A stretch of 64,000 bases of DNA. Origin: Hoplostethus atlanticus. Its lineage: Eukaryota; Chordata; Actinopteri; Trachichthyiformes; Trachichthyidae. The notes under the pieces are model-generated. The model was not told the origin of the DNA. It saw nothing but the letters and a program-made list of their open reading frames with translations, and did not search any database. Position numbers and translations under genes: made by a program. Positions 33,090 through 45,680 of this stretch are shown piece by piece (the stretch's first letter is position 1; each line of letters opens with the position of its first letter). The stretch spans positions 152,501 through 216,500 of the forward strand of contig JAXDDX010000190.1 in the NCBI GenBank assembly GCA_034670405.1, read 5' to 3'.

Positions 33090-34830
33090 TATAAACATCA
33101 AGATAACAAGCACATGACTCAAACACACAAAATCAGTTTCCACCAGCGCTGTGTAATACTCCACTAATGTAGCTCCTGTTGGTAAATGCACCACAAACAT
33201 CCCAACGTAAATATCTAACCCTCCCAGGTCACACGGCAGGTTCAGGATCAGTTTCCAAATGAAGGAGAAACAATACCCAAGCTGCCAAGACAAGAAAATG
33301 ATCTCAACCCAAAAAACAAAAAAAAGATAACCGAGAGAAATAAGAGACAGATGTGAACTGACATGAAAGTGTGTCAAAGGAGAGAATATATGTTGTGTCA
33401 CTGTCAACAGAGAGACGAAGACAGACGTTCCCAAGGGAAGAGGATGGTGAAACTGACTCGAACAAGCGGGGGAAATAAAATGCATCAGTCGCTGTCAGGG
33501 AGGCGAGTTCACCTCGACGGTGGGATGAATCAGTCCGCCGGTGAGAGAGGAGTAAGTCGGCGTGGGAGGAGAGGTTAAGAGACGCCGCCGCCACCGAGAG
33601 CTTTCAGGACGGGAGAGAGATGTTTATTACCCAGCATACAGCACAACGAGCGCTGACGGGATTAAACCCGCTCAACATAGTGGATGCTAAACTGTTAGCA
33701 AGGGGGAACCGATCTACCGGGGCCAACGTCGTGGTTGCTATGACAACGGTGGTACCCAGGGAGCTGGTTAGCGTCCCTTCTTGTCTAGTCCTGTATTTTC
33801 TTCTTATTTCTGTGCACTACTTTAGGGGAAGCCTTGAGCATCGCTAACGGTTGTGTTGAGCTGCTGCCATGAATGAATGTCATGGACGCCCTCTCGGGTT
33901 TTATCACTACGGCGAGTGGTTGTTCTTCATCAGGTGGGCAGCCTGGTCACCTGTATGAGACGCAGTGACTCATTTTGGGCCAGAGTACCACCACACTGTG
34001 TGTTGCACATTTAAACTCACTTTCTGGAGTCGAAATCTGATCTCGGCGCCCGTTTGAGGTTTCTGATGGTTTTGTTGGTGCTTGGTGGACGTGAGGCCGT
34101 ACAGTAGCCGGTAGGTCTGCAGGGTTCAGCAGAGGCTGGGCGTAGCGTGAGACGTGGCGTTTTGTGACAACTGACTGCATGTCTGCAAATGGCCGTTGAC
34201 AATGACCTGGCTCGGCCCAAACCAGCCGATGTGGCGCTTTTCATTTAACCTGAGGATTAGGGCCCCGCCGTCCCTCCTCTCCTCAGGGGCCCCGGCCGGC
34301 TCTCTCCCTCGGGACAAAGAAGAGGAACTTTTTTTTTTTTACTGTTCACACGTCATCAACAGAAAAGTCCTTCTGCTGTTTTATGAAGTGCAATGTTGCG
34401 TGTAAAGTTCAATTCAAAACTTTGTCCTGTGAAGGGAATCTGATAAAAACACAAAACCACATGACATCTACCGTATGAACAAACATCAGTTGTTAAAGGA
34501 ATAATCTGACATTTTCATAGAAATACATTTCTTTACTCGCTATAACTCAACATCATCAACCTCTACCAGGTCATGAAGCTTTTCCATCTGCTGTTCTCAA
34601 CACTAGGTAGGTCTTTCCTGGGAGAAACCCTCTGGAGACAGGAAGTGATGCGTTATACGTTTCAACAGAAGAAGAACTGGGTAGTTAGCATGAGCAGCGA
34701 TAGCCACCGTGGCTGAACAGACAAAGAAAAGAGCGCCACCTACAGGAACTCAAACTCCATCAACAGGAAATCCAAGGAGAAAGACGTCACAGTACTGGAC
34801 ACACTGTTTGATTGACAGGTGATCTCTGGG
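33090..34830. other. Intergenic sequence
   Basis: No supported gene or well-defined repeat. Open frames here lack recognisable domains. Confidence 0.5.
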
Positions 34831-35083
34831 AAGAACAGTGAGGAACACCACAGTGAGGAACACTACAGTGAAGAACACCACAGTGAAGAACACCACAGTG
34901 AGGAACACCACAGTGAAGAACACCACAGTGAAGAACACCACAGTGAGGAACACCACAGTGAGGAACACCACAGTGAAGAACACCACAGTGAGGGACACCA
35001 CAGTGAGGAACACCACAGTGAAGAACACCACAGTGAAGAACACTACAGTGAGGAACACCACAGTGAAGAACACCACAGTGAAG
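34831..35083 (+). repeat. 15-bp minisatellite, about 17 copies
   Basis: Unit gtgaggaacaccaca, alternating with gtgaagaacaccaca. Because the unit is a multiple of three, the array is open in several frames (SEEHH, NTTVR/K, HCGVP). The G/A variant pattern suggests a 45-base higher-order unit (agg-aag-aag). No signal peptide, splice site or homologue supports translation. Confidence 0.95.
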
Positions 35084-35149
35084 CTTCATACGGTGCATTG
35101 TTCTTTCCTGAGCTCTTTTAAAAAAAAAATCCTTTTCAAATGTTGATTT

Positions 35150-35720
35150 CACGTTTTGGTCGTATTTCATCGAAACGCGGTAAACTGTCACGAGGTTGAC
35201 TCCGATGCCACGAGTCCTCCCGGCTCCTCCTCGCCCACCTATTAGCCACAGCGAGGCTCACGGAGCACAGCTGCTGTTGTTATTGTCTGGACGGTGGTGA
35301 ATGGATTCATGCGCCTGTGAAGCTGCTTATGGATGAGCCTCGGCACTCCACCGTTCACGGCTAATGGATTCATGAGTGGTTGGGTAAATAGGGCACGGCA
35401 GACGAGCGGGCCGGCGGTGGCGGGCGGCGGCCAGGGCCTGAATAATGCATGTGAAAACCAAATGACTTCCGATCTGAAGGGCTGCTCTTCGCCAGTGGAG
35501 GATATCGGAGGCAGGGCCGGGGGTTCGCTTCGTTCACCTCGTTCATCCCCGGCTCTTCAAAGCACTTCAGTCCCGCCGTCCGTCGGAGCGACAGGCCCCT
35601 CCCCCCACTTTGTACGACGAGCAAATTACTCTTGTTCTTTATTTACTCCCTCGGGAGGACGCCACTTGACTCCCTCGCCGTCCCACACAAACACGACAGA
35701 GACAGTTTTCTTCCCGTTGT
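35150..35720. other. Non-repetitive GC-balanced segment, candidate regulatory sequence
   Basis: Lacks repeats and contains two related homeodomain-like sites, gaatggattcatgcg (35298-35312) and taatggattcatgag (35362-35376), plus aataatgcatgtg (35440-35452). Conservation cannot be judged from one sequence. Confidence 0.3.
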
Positions 35721-36184
35721 GAATTGTTTGTTTTTCTGTCATGTCGCATTTCCGTTTCCCCTCCAGATCTGATGTTTTCTAGTCAGTTCGTTCAATTCTG
35801 ATCTGATCCACGTGGTGCAACCTACAGATTTTCAGCGTTGCCGCGACGATAAGTGAATCTCACATCGCTCACCTGAGACAGTTTTGTGTAGTTTGGCTGA
35901 GCGGCACTAGCATGGAGGACAACGAGACGGTGGACAGAAAGACAGACTTGATCGGTGTTTCAACTCCAAGACGCACCGAACCCGAAATGTAATGAAACAA
36001 GAGAAAGTGTAGCTGTACGAAAACAGATGAGACATCTTTTGTTATTGATACCCTCGTCTCCTCGTCGTCGGTTCATACTGGTATCAGATATCGGTTACAT
36101 CCTAGAATAGATGTGAACAGTCATCCGAAAGAATCAGATAGGAGCAGCGATTTGGGATTGAGCATCAGTTTCCTTTTATTCAAT

Positions 36185-36300
36185 TGTAGCAGTAGAAAGA
36201 GACAGAGAAGATGAGGTGAGAGGAGGAGGGATTCGAACCCAGGACGTTGCGGTTATGTGGTTATGTAGCTTAGACCGCTGAGCCACCAGGACGCCCCCTG
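36185..36300 (-). mobile_element. tRNA-derived SINE head (second family)
   Basis: In reverse complement it has A box TGGCTCAGCGG (36275-36285) and B box GGTTCGAATCC (36229-36239), after ggcgtcctgg. The spacing fits a tRNA promoter, but the clover-leaf pairing is not intact and a C/T-rich body follows. It is therefore a SINE and not a tRNA gene. Confidence 0.75.
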
Positions 36301-37013
36301 CCCCCAGCTAGATTTGTTACTCATTTTGAGGTGAGATATTTTTAGAACACCCTTGCATTTTTTTTTTATCTCACCTGCACAACATTCATTTGTTTCTCTC
36401 CTCTCCTGATTTTTATCATTCTGCTTTCATCACTTTGTTTCTATCTTCATCGCTGTGCAAATAAACTGAACTACATGCAGCCATTGGGGACTGAAAACTG
36501 ATTTCCACCATGTTGAAGAGGATGAAGAGGACGTCGTCGTCGTCGTCGTTCGATCTAACGTGTAAGAACACCTTTTATCCACTGTGACTCGTTAAGTCCA
36601 TACATAGAGGAACTAACTTTAATAATCCCTGTGCAGACATGACCAAAACACGTTACATACATGAAAACACACACACGGATTTCAACCGCTGCTTGACATT
36701 TCGGTCAGACCTCGGCGTCACCGCCACTTGCATCACAGATTGCTGTCGGTGGAGAGCCGGTTGAGCCGGTTGGCTTACAGGGAGGGATGCTGCAGGGTAC
36801 CGTTATCCCACTGCCCCGCAAGTCCACTGACACATTGTAGCGAAAGGCAGTGAAAGGGATTATGGGACAGCTCGACGCCAGAAAAACGAGAGCTCTGCAG
36901 CCGAGACGTTTTCATTTCACCGCGGAGCTATTTTTAAATGCTGTCAAAGCTGCCAGGGAAGGAAGAGAGAGGAGTCTTTCAATGTTGATGAATGTGACTT
37001 ATTTTAGTGATTA

Positions 37014-37052
<39 letters not shown>

Positions 37053-37610
37053 TCTCAGATGTGTTTTTCTAGCGACCGACATTTCAGCTGCGAAGGCTCA
37101 CGAGCCTCGTTCTCAAGCCAAAATAGCAAATGACAAAGCAGTTTTATGACTCCGGCGTGGAGATGCTTCACCTCCTCACTGTTTCTGGTGCATCTCTGCT
37201 CTAATTGGCAGCTTATTGTCACTTTGTTATTTGTGTCGATTACAGGCCACCGCAACTCAAGGGGTCGTCGATAGAGGTCGATAAAGGTCATACATGTGCT
37301 GATGGAGATCTCATTTTAGACGGAAGCTCTTCGTGTGGATTGGATGTGGGCGCAGCGTCACTCAGGACAGAAACGAGGTTGTGACGCAACATCAAAAAAT
37401 AGCCGCGATTAAAGCTTCACAATCACAAACAGTGTGTGTGTGTGTGTCGGGGGGGGGTCACACCCTCCCCTCTGACCTCTCCACATCTGCACCCCACCGC
37501 CGGCCTCCCAAGCCTTATTCACGGGTTGTTACGCAACAGGGGTTTCTGCCATGTGCTGCAGCCTGGTTAAGTATTTATCAAGCCTCTTGTGTAAGCTGTG
37601 TCTCTCTCTC

Positions 37611-37648
<38 letters not shown>

Positions 37649-37779
37649 GTTCCCCTGTTCTGCCAAGCTTGATCTATTCATCCTCCCATTAGTGCGGTGT
37701 GTGTGTGTGTGTGTTCACATGATACCCAGATGTCACGACCCATCCTGCCCAATCAGCAGTCTGTCTCCGGCAGCCAGCC

Positions 37780-37812
<33 letters not shown>

Positions 37813-39950
37813 TAATGTTCGGTTCTGCTGATGCACCATCATAACCTAACCCTCTCGTTCTTCCCGGAGTGATGCGGCGCTCCCTCCCGTCCAGCAGGCC
37901 TCTCTCGGCGATCCCTCCATACATCACCGCGGCACCCAGCGGACGCCGAGACAGGAAATCAAACATCAAGTGATCGAGCTCCTCCGCCGCCACGCTCAGT
38001 GTCTCTGTGTTTTACTGTGGCAGGTTGTGACAAAATCCCCATCTGGCAGATAGAGCTGAAACACCATTGTGTGGCAGGGAGACCGGCGGATTACGCCCGT
38101 CGCAGGTTGTCAGCAAAGCCATTTGTAGAGCAGCGAGTGAAAAGGGGAACCCTCGCCGCATGGACTCTTTTGTCAAGACTTGCAGGTTATTTTTCCCAAG
38201 TACAGCTGCTCACTCGCGTCTCTCACCTCGTCTGAAAGGACAAAGGACGGAAGAAAATAAACTGGTTGTGTCATAACTCCATATTCCCCGTCTCCCTTCA
38301 CTTCCAAACCATCCAATAAAGCAGACGTGCTATAGAAATAGTCTGCAATAGTGCAAATTGTGACAGAAACGCCAGCGATGTTGGAATGACTCATCAAATT
38401 TCTGCCTTTCAGGCGGCAAAGTGTATCATTAGCCCTCCTCCTCCTCCTCCTCACGTCCCAACGCCTGTCACTCATCTTGATGTGATGAAGCATGCGGGAT
38501 AATGTAGCATCGTTAGCTCGCGCCGTCAAAAACTGGCTAGCACACCGCCACCTGTGCAGCAGCATGCGACCCAGCTCGGCCCTGTTGTCTCCTCCAGGTG
38601 GCGCCAGCATGGAAAAGCAACACCGATATGGTTTTGAACCCGAGACGTTTAGCTTTGCTGTACTTTCTTTTCTTATTTCTTTCCTACATTGTTGCTCTGA
38701 CTTCCCTGCTCTGTGGCCGCTAGCCTCACCTTGCTAGCCCCACCCCAGCTCACCACTGGCCACGCCCCTCAACAACCCGAGCATCATTGAAAAGCCAATC
38801 TCTGGCAAACGGGGGGATTTAGGCATGAACACACAGAGCCACAGCCTGATAATGTAGCTGTAGCTGATTTATTTGTTGTTGGTTTCATGTGAAATATGCT
38901 GCGTACCGCAGCTTTAACCCGCTGATACCTCGGTCTGACTCAAGGCTTTGAAATTTGGTGTCGGGGGGCTATGCAAGTGGCAAACAATTCAAAATCACAG
39001 TCAGTTTCCAGATTATTCCTCCATCCTTCCTCTTAGGCAGAAACTCAGCCTCTTTAATGGTGTTGTTGTCCCTGAGCTATCTTTCTAAAAGCTAACGCTA
39101 ACGCCAGGGTGATATCAGTGACGAAACGGACTCTCTCCTTCCTCGTCGCCTCCTGCTGTGTTCACTCGACCAACAAAGACGTTTTGTCGTCACCCCGTTA
39201 TGAGCCATGCGCCCGGGGAGCGAGAGGAGGGAGAAAGTGGAGGAGCGTTACAGGAAAGGGTTAAAGGAAACCGGTAGCTGCCATTAATATTTAAGTCATT
39301 TGGCCCTCAGTCTGCCATCTCTGCTTACAGACACTAGGATGATGTCTAGTCAGGAGGTTGGGAATCTTTGCAGCAGATGACAGGGTTGGTACCAAGAGCA
39401 GTGAGTATGCCCGAGTAGTGAAACTGAGAAAAATGACCATCAAAATGGTGCAGAAGTGAACTGCAGCATCCATGGGTAGGACAGTCATGACCTTCCACTC
39501 CAAAAAGCGAGCTAACTTGTGGAAAGTGAAATTTCTTTCAGTAAAAAATGCCTTAAACCCACTTTATACAGGCTCTGTCATCATCATGTGAATTGCAGTT
39601 TGAGTTCATCTTGTCAAGCCGGTGGATGAAAAGTGAAATAACACACTATACTGTCATGTCAGGTTCTGTGTTCAGGTCCCAGTCACTCCTCTTCTCTCCC
39701 TTTTAAAGACCCAATAAATGTCATTGGGTGTTCTCAGGTTATCAAGCACCCCTCAACCAGTCCAACTGTCTGAAACCATGTGTGATGCTTTCTACTCCAA
39801 CGTGCAAGAAGGAACAATAATCACCACGTGGAGTTCTACAATACACAAGATCTAAAAGAGCCAAGTTCTTTAAATCATATTACATTAGTTTGAATTTTGT
39901 GTTCTCAAAAGTTTGTCACTTTCAAATGGTTGGTGGCAGGTTTGAGCAAC
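36301..39950. other. Intergenic sequence
   Basis: Contains CT runs (37017-37054 and 37603-37649), GT runs (37430-37448, 37697-37713 and 37782-37811), a MEF2-like ctatttttaa (36927-36936) and a DR1-like aaaggacaaaggacg (38236-38250). No gene is supported. Confidence 0.5.
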
Positions 39951-39956
39951 CAGAGG

Positions 39957-39960
<4 letters not shown>

Positions 39961-39989
<29 letters not shown>
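39961..39989 (+). repeat. (GT)n microsatellite
   Basis: 14 GT units. Confidence 0.9.
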
Positions 39990-39992
<3 letters not shown>

Positions 39993-40495
39993 ATTGCCGA
40001 GGTGGAATATTCATACCCTCGCGCTCCGAGCCCGAACGCCTCGCCTGGGAGCCGAAGAGTCACAACCGAGGTCCACACCACAACCACAGTTACACCACAT
40101 TTCTCCACCACCTGTTTGGACGACACCACGGTACCATAATTCTGACTTTGATACTGATACCGTTTCGAATTCTCAGGCAATACCAGAATACAACCACACC
40201 AGCGTTTCCCTGTCAAATAGCCACGGAAGGTTCTTTTGTGGTTCTATATCGAAGCTCAGAAAGAAGAGGGAGGTCAGAGGTCAGAGGTCAGGGAACAGAA
40301 CAGCACCCCTGCAGCTGGTAGGGGTTCAGGCTCAGATTCACTAGAGGTTAGCCCAGAGAATAGCACACATTACATCACCTACATGACCAAACCGGAATGC
40401 GGAAAGTGTACCTAATAGCGCTGGTCCGAAAATAAAGCCCCTTTGCACCTGTAATGGTCAAATCTCACTATTTTTGCCTACATAATAATTATTTG

Positions 40496-40600
40496 GAGGT
40501 GAGGTGAGGCGAGGTGAGGTGAGGTGAGGTGAGGTGAGGTGAGGTGAGGCGAGGTGAGGTGAGGTGAGGCGAGGTGAGGTGAGGTGAGGTGAGGTGAGGT
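40496..40600 (+). repeat. (GAGGT)n pentanucleotide array
   Basis: About 21 units of gaggt/gaggc. The C variants recur at intervals of two to eight units. The + strand is strongly G-rich, with paired G's every five bases. Confidence 0.95.
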
Positions 40601-41270
40601 GAATTAATGTACTGCATATGAGAAGTTTTGAAAGGCGGCGTGAAGACACTGCTGCAAGATGCATCGTCACCAGGAAGCCAGGCGAGCAGGGGAGACAGTT
40701 TTCCTCCCAGGATCTCAAATTAGATCAGAGAACACTCCAATTAGAGTGGGTGCTTTAGGGCGCAAGGGTGCCAGCTTTGGTGGATTAGTCTTACCGCTGA
40801 AGCACAAAATCTGCTTTGTGATGAAGGGGCTGTTTGCCTGCGCGGTGCCGTTTCCCACGGCTTGTTTGCGGCACAATTTGATTTACATGAATTTCGCAAA
40901 TGGGTGCAAATCTTCACGACACAAGCGTAGTGAATCTGGACCTCGGCGTCTCGCTCACGCTCGCTTTCTTCTTCCAGTTGAAGGACGTCTCTTTACTCTC
41001 TACCCGCTGCACCTTCTTTTAAAGAAAGAGAAGAATCTACTAGAAGAGTTTCCCAGAGTACGGGGTTCGGGCTTTCAATCCATCAAATATTTATGTTGCT
41101 GCAAAGAGAGTTCGCCACGAGGAAGAGCAGATTGAGATGAAACTGATCGGGCAGGCTTGCTGAGTATTACGACAAAAAGTGTCATTGCAGATTTCAGTCA
41201 CTGATGCAATGTTCCAACTTCTCATAGAGCAACTTTCAGTTTAGCTCATGTATGTGTAATCGGTGCAGAG
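40601..41270. other. Intergenic sequence with one 158-codon open frame
   Basis: A frame at 40659-41135 is open but has no recognisable domain, no coding-like third-position bias and no promoter. The stretch contains octamer-like motifs (catgaatttcgcaaat) and could be regulatory sequence. Confidence 0.35.
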
Positions 41271-41271
41271 G

Positions 41272-41468
41272 CAGAATAAATCCAACACATGCAACACTTA
41301 CAACTTCAACGCAATGGATTATCTCATATGAAATGAACGAAGTGCAGTCCGAGAATAACGTCCACAATCACACTCGATGAGTTGACGGCGTTATTCTCGG
41401 ACTGCAGTTCGTCAATTTCATGTGAGAGAATTCGCTGTGTTGCAGATGCAAGTGTTGGATTTATTCTG
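41272..41468. mobile_element. Foldback (long-hairpin) element
   Basis: The left arm 41272-41360 starts cagaataaatccaacac and ends gcagtccgagaataacg. The right arm 41389-41468 is its reverse complement with a few indels and mismatches. The loop is 28 nt (41361-41388). There is no coding capacity. Related shorter pieces occur at 43600-43760 and 44010-44060 (gagaataacg-ccacaatca and cataattcaatcaat), which suggests a small foldback/MITE family. Confidence 0.8.
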
Positions 41469-41829
41469 ATACTTCATACCGCTGGAGTCTCCAAACATAA
41501 AGAGCGCCTCTCGATGCCGGCCGCCACGTTAGATCCCCTCCATTCGGTGAAGAGACCGCGGATGATCACGCCTCGTTTCCTGGGTCAGTGCTTTCCTCTG
41601 GATTTGTTCGCTGACAATCCATCCACGGGGGTTAAAGGTTCACCCAGGAGTCAAAGTTTGTGTCACAGATCACCTCCTTTTCTACTGAATACTCTTCCTG
41701 CCAGAGTTAAGTGAACAAAACATTTTGAATTTCATTAATGTTCCTCATTCCCACCGGAGGTAATTATACCCTGCTTACTGGAGAGGAAAAGACTCTGGGC
41801 GTTATTCTGTATTTGCTACATGACGAGGA

Positions 41830-42200
41830 GACTCACTGGCGTGCCTCCTCTCCCTGCCGGTGTCCTTCCCTTTGTTAATAATGCAGAGGGATGGTGAAAC
41901 TTTAATTTTCAACTTGAATGCATTTGCACCAACCATCCGGTGTGCGTTTCCCCTCCTCGCTCATCCAGGTCGCTGTTACCGTGTGCAAACAAAGCGGAAC
42001 TATTTATACACTTAAAACTTGATAGCTGGCGTGACTTACCGTGCACAATGCGGCGGTGGACGCTAGCCGTGGGGCGCCGGCCGAGGGGCTGTGACATTCA
42101 GGATAACATTTAGAGGCCTGCCTAGTTAATATGAGCAAGGGTGCGTTTCCAAACTCACCAGCCCAGATTTATTCCCCAATTACTCCAAAACGATTGGTTT
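41830..42200. other. Non-repetitive segment, candidate regulatory sequence
   Basis: Contains cctttgttaataatgcag, gaatgcatttgca and gtgcaaacaaagcgg, resembling SOX, POU/octamer and FOX sites, within about 130 bases of otherwise unique sequence. This is inference only. Confidence 0.3.
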
Positions 42201-42518
42201 CTGAACGCGACTCTCTCGTCTCTCAGCTCATTCATTGCCTTTCCCAGCAGCAGATGACGGGTCTTGTGGGACACTTTGGAAAGTTGTTGTTGTTGTAAAT
42301 CCCGTTTGTCGGTCAAAGTCCTTCATCGGCTCGATTTTGTTTTGCAGATATTGCGTGTTGGTATTGGACTGAAGTGTTTATGAATGGATTAGACAACCAA
42401 AGTGCCAGTGAGATCATTTTGTTATCAACTTTAACTTTAATAATAAGAAAATAAAACTTCATTGCAGGTTTTACAGATGGTGGTGGTGGACGACACCAAT
42501 ATCGACCTGAGATATCAA

Positions 42519-42996
42519 TGGTTGTTTTTCCACCGCAGGAACTGTCCAGGAACTTCTGGTACTATTGGTACTTAGTTTCAGGAACTTCGACCTTTCCCGC
42601 TGGGGGAACTAGCCCCGAAAAAGCTTCCTCTTGGACAGTTCCTGGACCCCAAAAAAGTTCCTGCTACCGAGGTAATGCTTTTTGGGGGACCAGGAACCAT
42701 TGGGGTGGAGTTGCAGCACTGAACAATGCTGATTGGTCAATACAAGCTATGCAAAAATTGTCAAGTCCGCCAACCGCCGTGTTTGTTCAATACCAGTAGT
42801 AAACTCATTCCTCATCGAACGTCTCGCAGATATTTACTGTTGGCGTCACATACTCGTTACGTGCATAATCTCCCCAATACTTTGGCGTGGTGGGAAACAA
42901 CCTGGCACTCTTTTGGGTCCTACTGAGAAGGTTCCTGCTCAAAAAGTACCCAAAAGGTTCAGGTTCAGGTTTAGGTTCCTGCAGTGGAAAAACGAC
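42519..42996. mobile_element. MITE with imperfect terminal inverted repeats
   Basis: The left end reads gttgtttttccaccgcagga and the right end, in reverse complement, gtcgtttttccactgcagga. The interior has many further copies of the motif ggttcctg/caggaac. No target-site duplication is clear and the superfamily is not determined. Confidence 0.65.
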
Positions 42997-43014
42997 TACT
43001 GTAACCCTACTTCA

Positions 43015-43195
43015 CCTTCACACCTGGGAGCTTCCCAGTATATCCACAGCCTTCTACTGGTGGCCACTGGAGCAGCCTGGGGGTTAAGTGCCTTGCTCAA
43101 GGGCACATCGAGGGTAGTTCTGTTGTCTGTTTCCCAGCTGGTGCAGGAGTTCAAACCGAGGTCCTTCCAGCTCGCTTCTCCAGGCGCCGCTCCTG
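43015..43195 (-). mobile_element. tRNA-derived SINE copy
   Basis: tgggagcttcccagtatatc, tgccttgctcaagggcacat and a reversed B box (ggagttcaaaccgaggtcc) appear in the order expected for the minus strand. It sits about 20 bases from the MITE at 42519-42996. Confidence 0.75.
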
Positions 43196-44079
43196 CACAG
43201 CTCCAGACACAAACCCACCCTGACATTTTGAGGGTGGCATGTTCTATGTGCTAGCATACATCTGGGCTCATACCTGCACTGTAAAAACTGTAAAAAAATA
43301 GTGCAACTCGGTAGCTCGGGGTAGACACGTGTTTGTCGATTTCAGCTTACAATTGCTTTTCAGGAGTTCATGAATTGTGACCTAAAATTATGTCTTGAAG
43401 CAACATTTTACCAAGCACTCACTGAGGTGATCATTTAACAGTTGAATAAAATATATTGTTAGCTTATTGGCAGACTTCCCAGCATGCATTGCATTGTAGT
43501 GAATCTCCAGGATAGAGACTTAGAGGTCTATTTCTGAGAAAAATGAAAATATTGATAATGAAAGTCAGGTCAGTCCCCATCCCCAAAACTCGCTAATAAT
43601 AAACGCTGCAATGGATTCAACTCATAAACACCGATCAATATGATGAGACATTTATTGATCGAACTCGTTGACGAAGTGAGTTTTACTACATCAGAACGGG
43701 TAATACACTTTGACATAATTCAATCAATACTATTTCAGTCGACTTGCACTTTCAAGGCAGCAAAGAAATATAAGAAACCAAATATTTTTTACAGTGTAGA
43801 CTCCAGCTGATCAACGGTGACTCTGCTGCGGACCTGCCCGGACTGCCGTTCAATATGATGTTGTCATTTAAGTTACCTCCCATTGCTCGTTGGTTTCCAT
43901 CAAATACCACGCTGACCAACCCAGAGTGTTCAGTGGTGTTGATGTTGATGAGAGAAGGAGCTTCCTTGTTCCTTGTTCCTTGCTTCTGTCATATGATATT
44001 AATGAACTTCAGTCTGAGAATAACGCCACAATCAGTTAGACATAATTCAATCAATATTTCAGCCAACTGTTGATGTTGT

Positions 44080-44135
44080 TCAGGTAGGTAGGTAGTAGGT
44101 AGGTAGGTACTTTATTAATCCCTGGGGTGAAATGA
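44080..44135 (+). repeat. LINE 3'-tail-like motif
   Basis: Tandem aggtaggt units are followed by tactttattaatccctggg, like the 3' ends of several teleost non-LTR retrotransposons. Copies of gagaaggagcttccttgttc flank it on both sides (43954 and 44133). Confidence 0.5.
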
Positions 44136-44504
44136 GAAGGAGCTTCCTTGTTCCTTGTTCCTTGCTCTTGCAAAATGAGGCTTACTGTCGAAGTTATGAG
44201 TCATCTTAATGCTTCCGCTTACAGAACAGCTGTTTCTGAGAATAGACTCATCAATCTTTTAAAATATTTATGGGGCAAAATCTTTCCATAATGCACACAA
44301 AGCATTTTGAAGAAAAAAACCCATAACTTGCAGGCATGAGTTCCCAGATCAGAGGCGTTTGGACAAGAGTGCGGTTCAGTGATGACGGTCGCTGACTCTG
44401 GAACTGGTAACTTCATCTGGACACGAGGTCGTTTTTTTCAGTTGTGACCTGATGTCAGCAGGTCACACACAAATTCACTAAAGCGAGAGAACTATGCCGG
44501 GTTG

Positions 44505-44601
44505 CAGATAGGTTTTTTTTTGTAATTGAATGTTCATGTTTATACCCTACTTGCATCTATTTGTGTCCATGGAAAAAGCAACAATTGACCTCTCAATCCT
44601 G
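44505..44601 (+). repeat. Dispersed repeat, intergenic copy
   Basis: About 97 bases are nearly identical to 49155-49249 in nap1l1 intron 1, including cttgcatctatttgtgtcca and tggaaaaagcaacaattgac. The family is not recognised. Confidence 0.85.
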
Positions 44602-45644
44602 CCAGACCGGGTTGAAGTCGAGCTGCGCTGATGGGAATGAGTCACAAAATGAAAGATGATGGCAAACAGCAGCTCTGTTTTTCTCTGTGCAAAACAACCT
44701 CAGGGCCTACGAGGTTCAGGACGCAGAGAGGAGCATCGAATGACAAATCCAGGGGAAAGCCACGGTGCAAATGCATGATGGGAAACGGTTCTCTGATATT
44801 TACTCATCAGTACTTCATACTGATTGATCATACCCTCCAACATGGTACTATTTTAAGTTCAATAGTTTGCCATCAAGCAGGTGACATTTTGTAATGAAAG
44901 CCCATCCATCCCTACAGACCAATAGGAAGGCCCATACGTCTCCATTCAGCTCTCCTGCTGTTTCTTCGCCATTGTTTGTACCTCACCATCATAAAAGCTG
45001 GTTTTGTCCGTGGTGTTTTTTTCAGTGTTGGTGGTGACATACTGTACAGCACTTCTGATGAGTCATGAGAAAATGTCAGAGTAGAGAGAGAGAGAGAGGG
45101 GGGGAGGAGGAGAGGGGGGTGTTATATATAGCCGGGCCCACTTAAAGCACCATCATGATGCTCTTCATTAGCAGACGAATCATCACTTGACAACTAGTGG
45201 CCAGGTACAGCGTGGTAGGTGGTGAGTACAGTACCGACCACATGGAGTCTGTCAGAAACAATGAAGAGTTTTGTTCCACCATCAGAAGAAATGGACTCTA
45301 CAAGTTTGAAACGTATTATGGAAAAAAACACCTGCAACATTTATCTATATTTATGTTCAGAATTTGGATCGATTATTGTGATTACTGGACGCAAATTAAT
45401 TTCAATCAGTGTGGTGTTCAGGAGGCATCATTCACACCTGAATTGATACCTGTATATTTTATTTCACAAATATGTATTAAGATGATGCCGATGATGTTTT
45501 GTTATGTTAAAAAAATACAAATAAAAGATCAACCTTACGTCACCAGACTGAGGCACCAAAACCCTTCCTTCCTTGCTTCCTTCCTTTCTTGCTTCCTTCC
45601 AGCACCACCTGTCCCTCAACAACTACCATTTATGTCAAGGCACC

Positions 45645-45680
<36 letters not shown>

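Noticed and set aside
34787-35191. 134-codon reverse-strand frame with Cys-His repeats resembling a metal-binding protein
   Set aside because: Produced by the 15-base minisatellite, with no other coding evidence.
36185-36300. Possible tRNA gene with A and B boxes
   Set aside because: Stem pairing is not intact and a SINE body follows, so it is called a SINE.
40659-41135. 158-codon frame
   Set aside because: No recognisable motifs or coding bias, and nothing to separate it from chance.
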